Below the pieces are notes generated by a model that saw only the letters and a list, made by a program, of their open reading frames with translations, did no database searches and was not told the DNA's origin. DNA of 64,000 bases from JBAXTE01 sp963556065 (GTDB taxonomy: Bacteria > Bacteroidota > Bacteroidia > Bacteroidales > WCHB1-69), in assembly GCA_963556065.3 (NCBI GenBank), contig CAUVYH020000013.1, positions 124,001-188,000 of the forward strand, written 5' to 3'. The stretch's first letter is position 1. Each line of letters begins with the position of its first letter. The position numbers and the translations under genes are program-made. Below are positions 58,321 through 64,000 of the stretch, piece by piece.

Positions 58321-60189
58321 ATGCTTTTCGTTTTGGCTATATTGGTTCCAAGCATTTTATTTTCGCAGAGTGAAACGCAGGCAAAAAAAGACACCAACAC
58401 CTATCATGATGTATTCATTTACAAGGGTGAAAGCAGAATGAATTGTGATACCAACAGCAAAAAAGAGGATACTTTATTCATGACTATCTTTAACTACGAT
58501 CCACTCTTTACCGAGAATTTCATGTATGCATCCATGGGAAATATCGGACGGCCGAATCGTCCATTATTTTTAAGCACTCCAGAATTAAATTATACGTATC
58601 GAATTTTCCCAATTACTGCATACGAGTATAGCCTAAACAATCTGAACATTTACGATGTAAAATCACCATATACTAAGTTATTCTATGTAACCGGAAGTGG
58701 TAAAGAGAATTATTTATCGGGGGTGCATGCTCAAAAAATCAATAATGTTTCTTTTGGCATCGACTTTCGGGTAATTAGTGCTATAGGAGCTTATGTTCAT
58801 GAAAAATCGAACAACTCTGGAGGAAGCTTCTATTTGGGCTATGATCATCCAAATAAACGCTATGGCCTATTTACCGCATTCACATTTAATCGTCTCAGTC
58901 CCGAGGAGAATGGTGGAATTTTATATGATTCCATTTTTGAACAGAATATCGAGCCTAATCGTGCCGGAGTACGGACGAAACTGAGCACATCAACAACCAA
59001 CTTGACTCAAAATAAAATCAGGACCAACACCCTTTCTTTTTCACAATATTACAATCCTTTATTAAAACAAAGCGATTCCATTAGGCGGAAATTTGGCACC
59101 ATTGAACAGCTTTTTTCCTTTGAACGAAAAAACCATGTGTTTATTGAAACCGAACCCGACCCGAGCAATTACGCATTTTTTATCCGGGACACGCTCAGCA
59201 CGTACGATTCTACGTCATACATCAAAGCAACCAACGGACTTTATTGGTCGAACTACAGTTTGCACCTTCAACCGTCAAAACCCTCCTATCTTTTTATACG
59301 TGCCGGCATCAAACATGAATATGTTGAAGTTGCAGATTACACCAAGACTTATTTTTCGAGTCAATTTATTCCTGAAGCACAAGCTGTTTACACTTACCAA
59401 AAGGATCACCAGATTGGGATAAAAGGAAATTATATTATTGACGGCTATGCGCAAAATTCATTTCAAACATCATTTTGGGCAAGTTCCAAGCCATGGAAAA
59501 ACCTAAGTCACCGGTTTAAAATTTCCGAAACGGTTACTTCTAAGATGCCCGATTTTTTTTACAGCCATTTTCATGGAAATAATTATCAATGGGACAACAA
59601 TAACTTAGCAAAAAATACTTCAAACTCAAACAAACATTGAATATTCCAACAAATATGCGGAAATCGGAATATTCAACTATACGATCCATAACCAGATATT
59701 TATCGACGAAAGATATCAACCGCTACAATTTAATCAAACCCTCTTTTACACGCAGAGTTATGCAAATGTAAAACTAAAATATCGCTCGTTCTACTGGTTA
59801 ATTAATGCCACTTTTTACGGAAGGAAACAACGATACGATATTAGCCTTTCCGAAGTTCACCACGCGACAAAGTTTTATATTCCGTTTTCCATTGTTTGAG
59901 AAACGCATGCAATTTGAAACCGGCGTAGATCTGATGTATCTTTCCGATTATTTTGCGCCCTATTACGTGCCTGCAATCGGCGATTATATTATTCAAAACA
60001 ATAAACGATACGGTAATTTCGTCTATGTCAATTTTTTTGCAGGCTTTAAAGTAAAGCAATTTTAATGCGATGTTTAAAGTACAAAATGTTGCCAAGGGTT
60101 TGCTCGGGTATAACTATATGATGATTCCCCATTACCCGCTCCCCGACCGCTTGTTCAAATTATCCGTATCGTGGCGTTTTTACGATTAA
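58321..60189 (+). CDS. Putative porin (outer-membrane beta-barrel), frame broken
   Basis: About 620 residues when joined. A signal peptide (LFVLAILVPSILFSQ) precedes a barrel with alternating aromatic and polar residues, for example YTYRIFPITAYEYSLNN and FSFERKNHVFIETE. It ends with a strand in SVSWRFYD, a typical barrel terminus with aromatic ends. It resembles the Bacteroidota putative porin family (Porin_10-like). The substrate is unknown. Frame shifts lie near 59630, 59805 and 60065. The N-terminal basic region may be lost to a further shift before 58321. Confidence 0.72.
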
Positions 60190-60205
60190 ACATTCATCCA
60201 TCGTT

Positions 60206-60894
60206 ATGAGTCAAAAATCTCCAGTAAACGGTTTTAAGTCACTGATAATTCCGGCATTTATTCCCATTGTTTTTGTGTTGGTGATGTGGCTGGTTAAAAT
60301 TGCCGAAACATTACTAAATCAGAATTTCTCGGAATGGGGCATTTTTCCTCAAACTCTTTTAGGGTTAAGAGGTATTCTATTTTCCCCTTTCATTCATGGT
60401 GGGTGGTCTCACCTTATGTCCAACACATTACCTCTAATTCTGCTGGGGTTCGGATTATTCCATTTTTATCGCAACAATGCATGGGGGTTCTGGCTTTTAT
60501 TTATTTCTTTTCTGGAATTCTCACTTGGATTATCGGTCGTGAGTCGTATCATATCGGTGCAAGCAGCATTGTATATGGGTTGGCCTTTTTTCTGCTCATC
60601 AGTTCGATTATTCGCCGGGAACAACGAATAATGGCTTTTTCCATGCTAATTATATTTCTTTACGGGAGTATTATCTGGGGCTTTTTTCCTCAGTTTTTCC
60701 CCAACGAAAACATCTCTTGGGAAGGACATTTGGGTGGCGCTATTTCGGGTGTGATTATGGCATTTTATCATCGCAACGATGGACCAAAGCCCAAACAATT
60801 TTTTGAAGATGAAACCGACGATGAAACCGACGATGAATACTGGAAAATGGAACCGACTGAAAATGAAGAAAAATCAGCTTCGGAAGAACTATAA
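60206..60894 (+). CDS. Rhomboid-family intramembrane serine protease, frame broken once
   Basis: About 230 residues with six hydrophobic segments. PFIHGGWSHLMSNTLPL is the first conserved loop/helix-2 motif, SYHIGASSIVYG holds the catalytic serine in GxSS, and WEGHLGGAISG holds the catalytic histidine in the last helix. An acidic C-terminal tail follows (FEDETDDETDDEYW). The frame shifts near 60515 in a T-rich run; the joined protein has all catalytic residues. It cleaves membrane proteins within the bilayer; the substrate is unknown. Confidence 0.88.
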
Positions 60895-60899
60895 AACTT

Positions 60900-62160
60900 T
60901 TATTTCAGCACTATCAACTTCCCATAACGTTTAAAGTCGCCGTTGTTTAAACTAAAGGAATAAATTCCCGCTTCTATCGCTTCTAAGTTAACTGTAAATC
61001 GATTTTTTCCCTGCTCGGCAGATATATTGAAAGATTGTATTGCGTTTCAAGCAAATCATAAAGCATAAAGGTAACCCCTTCGTTTTTATAATTATCAAAT
61101 AAAATATTTGCAAATTGATTTGATGGATTTGGAAAAACAGCTATTTCGTTCCTATCCACATCATTATTATTAATTCCTATGCCAGTGCCATCTGTTGATT
61201 TTACAAAAATAGATTTGCAAATGGAATCGTTAGAAATCTGTATATCGCCCATAGCCTTAGTATATGCACAAAAACGATGTAAACCGATAGAATCCGAAAT
61301 TAAAGGAATTGCAAATTCAAAAACTGCATTCGAGTCTGAAAACAAAAATGGATTATAATACTCCACGTGTTCCGGCAAATCATCCAATCGGTATGCAACA
61401 GGAATGGAATCAACCTGCCCCTCTCCAAAATTATGGATACGGACTTTTACCAACATACTTGAATCTTTCATCATGGTATCGGAAGGAGTGTAAATTGCCG
61501 TAGCCCCCAAATCAATGGGTGCAAGAATTTCTGAGGCCACTCCGATATTCCACGAAAACAGATAACCATTCTCGTTATTCGCATTCAGATCGCAGATTCC
61601 CAAAGCCCAGACTCCTTCGAGCGGACACCCCAAAAACATATCAAAAGAGTTATCGGGAGCAATAAAATGGGTTCCTGCTGAAATATCTGTTGAATCGATC
61701 GGCGAACTTCCGCCCGAAAGCGAACCAAGTGAACCCTGATACGAATAATCGGAGGAAGACCAACAATAATTTCATCCGATACCACGGGGATTTTGAGACG
61801 AGTCGCAGTGAAAAACAGCATTATCCGTTAAATTGGCAACGCCCAAATCTGCATTTCCTCCACTACTACCGTTTGACAATATATTAGGAGACCACTGGGA
61901 CACAAAATTTTAACCTGTAAATCACTGACATTGCTATGCTCAATGTTTAAACAGATCATTCGAATATCTTCAGGGCCTTCGATTGCCGCCCCTGGTGGAA
62001 AACCTGTCATTAATAACGAAGAATAAACCCATTGGCTGTTGTTACAGGTGTCATCATGAATAAAAACGACCTCATTACTTCCAAAAAAAGTAACATTTGT
62101 CTGTGAAAATGCGACATTCACAGATACTAAAAATAGAACAAATAACGATTTGAATTTCAT
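60900..62160 (-). CDS. Secreted protein with P-domain-like module and T9SS sorting domain, frame broken
   Basis: About 415 residues when joined. A signal peptide (KSLFVLFLVSVNVAFSQ) at 62160 is followed by a segment with LQVKILCPSGLLI and GVWALGICDLNANNENGYLFSWNI. This is the sandwich of the proprotein-convertase P-domain type, often found in secreted Bacteroidota proteins. A CARDB-like beta domain follows (DLGATAIYTPSDTM), then VFPNPSNQFANILFDN and AGIYSFSLNNG...KLIVLK, the T9SS tail. Frame shifts lie near 61900, 61800, 61600 and 61005. The catalytic domain normally linked to a P-domain is absent. Confidence 0.72.
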
Positions 62161-62291
62161 GGGATATTTTTTAACGGTTAATATGGTTAAGTCGTTAAAA
62201 AAATGATTTTAGTTGCACTTAAGCAATCCAATCAAGAACTATTCCTATGCGGGTGTTCTAATTTATTTGCTTTTTTTAGAACCGAATACGT

Positions 62292-62840
62292 TCAAAAACT
62301 GTGTTCTGGACTGAGAAGGCTGAAAGATTCCTTTTTTACCGATTTCACGTCCTCTATGCTAAAAAAAGCATCGGGAATATGATTTTCTACGACTTTGATA
62401 TAATCTTGCAAGTTCTTTCTACTGATAATAGAGAATATAATTTTAAGCTCTCCCATCCGTCCCTCCGCATCAATGATGCTATATCCGATGACGTGTCGGC
62501 TCATATAATTGATCAACTCGGAATAATCTGTTTTTGGAAATACCCTGACAATTACATGTCCCAGCGAGATTTTCTCTTCGAGAACCATTCCCACATAATT
62601 TCCTATGGCAAATCCTAAGCCGTATGCAACAAAGGTGACCCAGTTATCCATGTGCTTTAATATCTGACTTACTGCAAGAAGCCAAATTAGCGATTCAAAA
62701 AATGCTAGAAACGGAGCCACATTTTTGTGTCCTTTAGAAACCAATATCAACCGCAGAGTGCCTATACTCTGATCGCTGATGCGCGCCAAACAAATCAGCA
62801 ATGGTAATAGAAACATGTAAAAAATGAAGAATTCAACCAA
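62292..62840 (-). CDS. UPF0316 membrane protein (DUF5698/DUF2179)
   Basis: The 182-residue protein has three membrane segments (residues about 3-20, 45-60, 66-85) with ARISDQSIGTLRLILVSKG as the DUF5698 signature. A cytosolic C-terminal DUF2179-like domain carries VIGYSIIDAEGRMGE and IISRKNLQDYIKVV. The DUF2179 module is shared with YitT-type membrane proteins; function unknown. The frame is intact. Confidence 0.88.
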   Translation of the reverse strand: MVEFFIFYMFLLPLLICLARISDQSIGTLRLILVSKGHKNVAPFLAFFESLIWLLAVSQILKHMDNWVTFVAYGLGFAIGNYVGMVLEEKISLGHVIVRVFPKTDYSELINYMSRHVIGYSIIDAEGRMGELKIIFSIISRKNLQDYIKVVENHIPDAFFSIEDVKSVKKESFSLLSPEHSF

Positions 62841-62862
62841 TCAGCAGATAATAGTTCCATCT

Positions 62863-63806
62863 TTATTCAAAAAACGCATATTCATATTCCGTGGTGACCC
62901 GTTTTACCATCTCAAATTCTTCATCGGATTCCTCTTCCGATTCTGATTTTTCTTCCGATTTTTCACGAATATATGTTGTAGTTTTGATCAATTCTTCGCC
63001 TAAATATTCATATTCCCATTTTACGAGCAGCTCTTCATCCTCATTAAATTTCTCCTGAAGCATCATCTGCCCACTATCACTATAGGTATATCGGGTTGTT
63101 GATATTCCATGAACATCTCGTCGATCAGGGTAATATTTCTTCCCTGGTCATCATATTCAAAAGTCGTTTTGATTGCAAGTTGGTCTTTTTTGTTATAATA
63201 CAACGATTTAATGCGATTTCCGGCTTCATCATACTCATACTTATGCGAGTGTTTATCTCCTTCGAGACGATCAATCACCATGTCGGTAATAATCTTACCC
63301 TCGGAATTATACTCAAATACTTTTTCCGATTCAAGTTTCATTTCGTCATTATAATGTTCCTCGTGGGTTAATAATTTATCGGTATATGAAAATTTAATGA
63401 GCATATAAAGTTCATTATCCGAATCCATATTGCGTTTTTCGATAAGCAGATCGCCATCATACACATAATGAGTGTAGTCGCTATCGTCCATTTCCGCATA
63501 ATAGCAAGCTTCCCCGATAACTTTACCGGCATCGTCGTAATCGAATTTATGCGTTTCCATCAACTGACTGTCTTCATCGAAAATGGAGTGTTCAATCCGC
63601 TGGTTCTTATCGTTGTATTTGTTGGTATAATGATTTTCAACCCAGCCATCGGGACGATAACCGATTTCTTTAACGATATTATTGTTCAAATCAAATTCTT
63701 TAATTGAAGCCAGATAGCGTCCTGTGGAATCGGCATAATCAAAATCGACAAGAGCCAAATCGTTTTGAATGTAAGTATGTACAGATTTTACAGCTTTTTG
63801 CGACAT
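62863..63806 (-). CDS. YD/RHS-like repeat protein, frame broken once
   Basis: About 315 residues when joined, without a signal peptide. It consists of imperfect ~23-residue repeats of the form KYEYDEAGNRIKSLYY, FEYDDQGRNITL and KFDYDDAGKVIGE, like the YD repeats of RHS proteins but short and acidic. The C terminus is very rich in glutamate and serine. The frame shift near 63110 joins TTRYTYSDSGQMM with the second piece. The role is unknown. Confidence 0.65.
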
Positions 63807-63808
63807 AA

Positions 63809-63842
63809 TTGTAACTTTAATAGATGAAAATTGTTAACTTTG
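63809..63842 (+). promoter_or_regulatory. Candidate promoter of the prolyl oligopeptidase gene
   Basis: TTG (63809-63811), a 23-base spacer and TAACTTTG (63835-63842) fit the Bacteroidota consensus. The start of transcription would lie about 30 bases before the ATG at 63879. Confidence 0.5.
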
Positions 63843-63878
63843 GCAAGTTAAGTAAAAGAATAAAAAAGCAACTATAAA

Positions 63879-64000
63879 ATGAAAACAAAAATCATAATTA
63901 TTTCGATGATTACTTTTGCATCCATGATTTCTATGGCACAAAAAATCACTTACCCTGTCACTAAAAAGGTAAAACAAGCCGATACTTATTTTGGGACTAA
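63879..64000 (+). CDS. Prolyl oligopeptidase family serine peptidase (N-terminal fragment)
   Basis: The first 40 residues are visible: a signal peptide (KIIIISMITFASMISMAQ) and then ITYPVTKKVKQADTYFGTK, the typical start of secreted S9A prolyl oligopeptidases, whose next residues are normally VADPYRWLE. The catalytic domain lies outside the window. It is divergent from the YD-repeat gene. Confidence 0.75.
   Translation, partial: MKTKIIIISMITFASMISMAQKITYPVTKKVKQADTYFGT

Overview
The window looks like a chromosomal segment of a free-living Bacteroidota bacterium, probably Bacteroidales-like. The main signs are many secreted proteins with type IX secretion (T9SS) C-terminal sorting domains, promoters of the Bacteroidota form TTG-N~19-TAnnTTTG, an absence of Shine-Dalgarno sites, and Bacteroidota-typical families (a ~460-residue arginine decarboxylase, DUF3820, a putative porin, a GNAT-nitrilase fusion).

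Layout. 1-2112: folD (partial) and an arginine decarboxylase. 2113-14036: a complete type II-C CRISPR-Cas locus. It has a leader-like AT-rich stretch, 65 full 47-bp repeats with 64 different spacers, then cas2, cas1, a REP-associated tyrosine transposase (RAYT) and cas9 on the minus strand, and a divergent tracrRNA. Each repeat carries a Bacteroidota promoter consensus. Palindromes with a shared GACT-NNN-AGTC core lie at each junction between the array, cas2, cas1 and the RAYT, and once inside the RAYT gene. 14329-22545: a secreted metalloprotease, a membrane-anchored MutS-like ATPase and two T9SS cargo proteins. 22830-27868: an IS982-family transposase relic, murB, small housekeeping genes, thioredoxin and tRNA-Ser(CGA). 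28104-33734: a PLD-type nuclease, then an AT-rich four-gene operon (XRE regulator, cytosine-5 DNA methyltransferase, a protein with two GHKL ATPase domains, a receiver-like protein). This operon is the best candidate for an undescribed defence or signalling system. 34192-43945: an alpha-2-macroglobulin-like lipoprotein, REP-like repeats, GIY-YIG, TetR, a PIF1-type helicase and a YkgJ-type protein. 44101-64000: surface and T9SS cargo proteins, OmpA-like proteins, acetate kinase, a partly duplicated methyltransferase, a porin, a rhomboid protease and the start of a prolyl oligopeptidase.

Reading-frame quality is uneven. From about 16 to 46 kb long genes are intact. In cas9, in the metalloprotease, and across most of 46-63 kb, genes are cut by one-base indels, which in every case I resolved sit in homopolymers. 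The housekeeping gene ackA is affected and there are no accompanying nonsense substitutions, so these are more likely sequence errors than real gene death. I therefore annotate such genes over their full extent and state where the frame breaks.

The CRISPR locus should give RNA-guided cleavage of invading DNA if cas9 is intact in the organism. The 28.8-33.7 kb operon couples DNA methylation to a probable ATPase/phosphorelay pair. Most remaining genes serve envelope, secretion and core metabolism. No database search was possible; family names rest on motifs read from the sequence.
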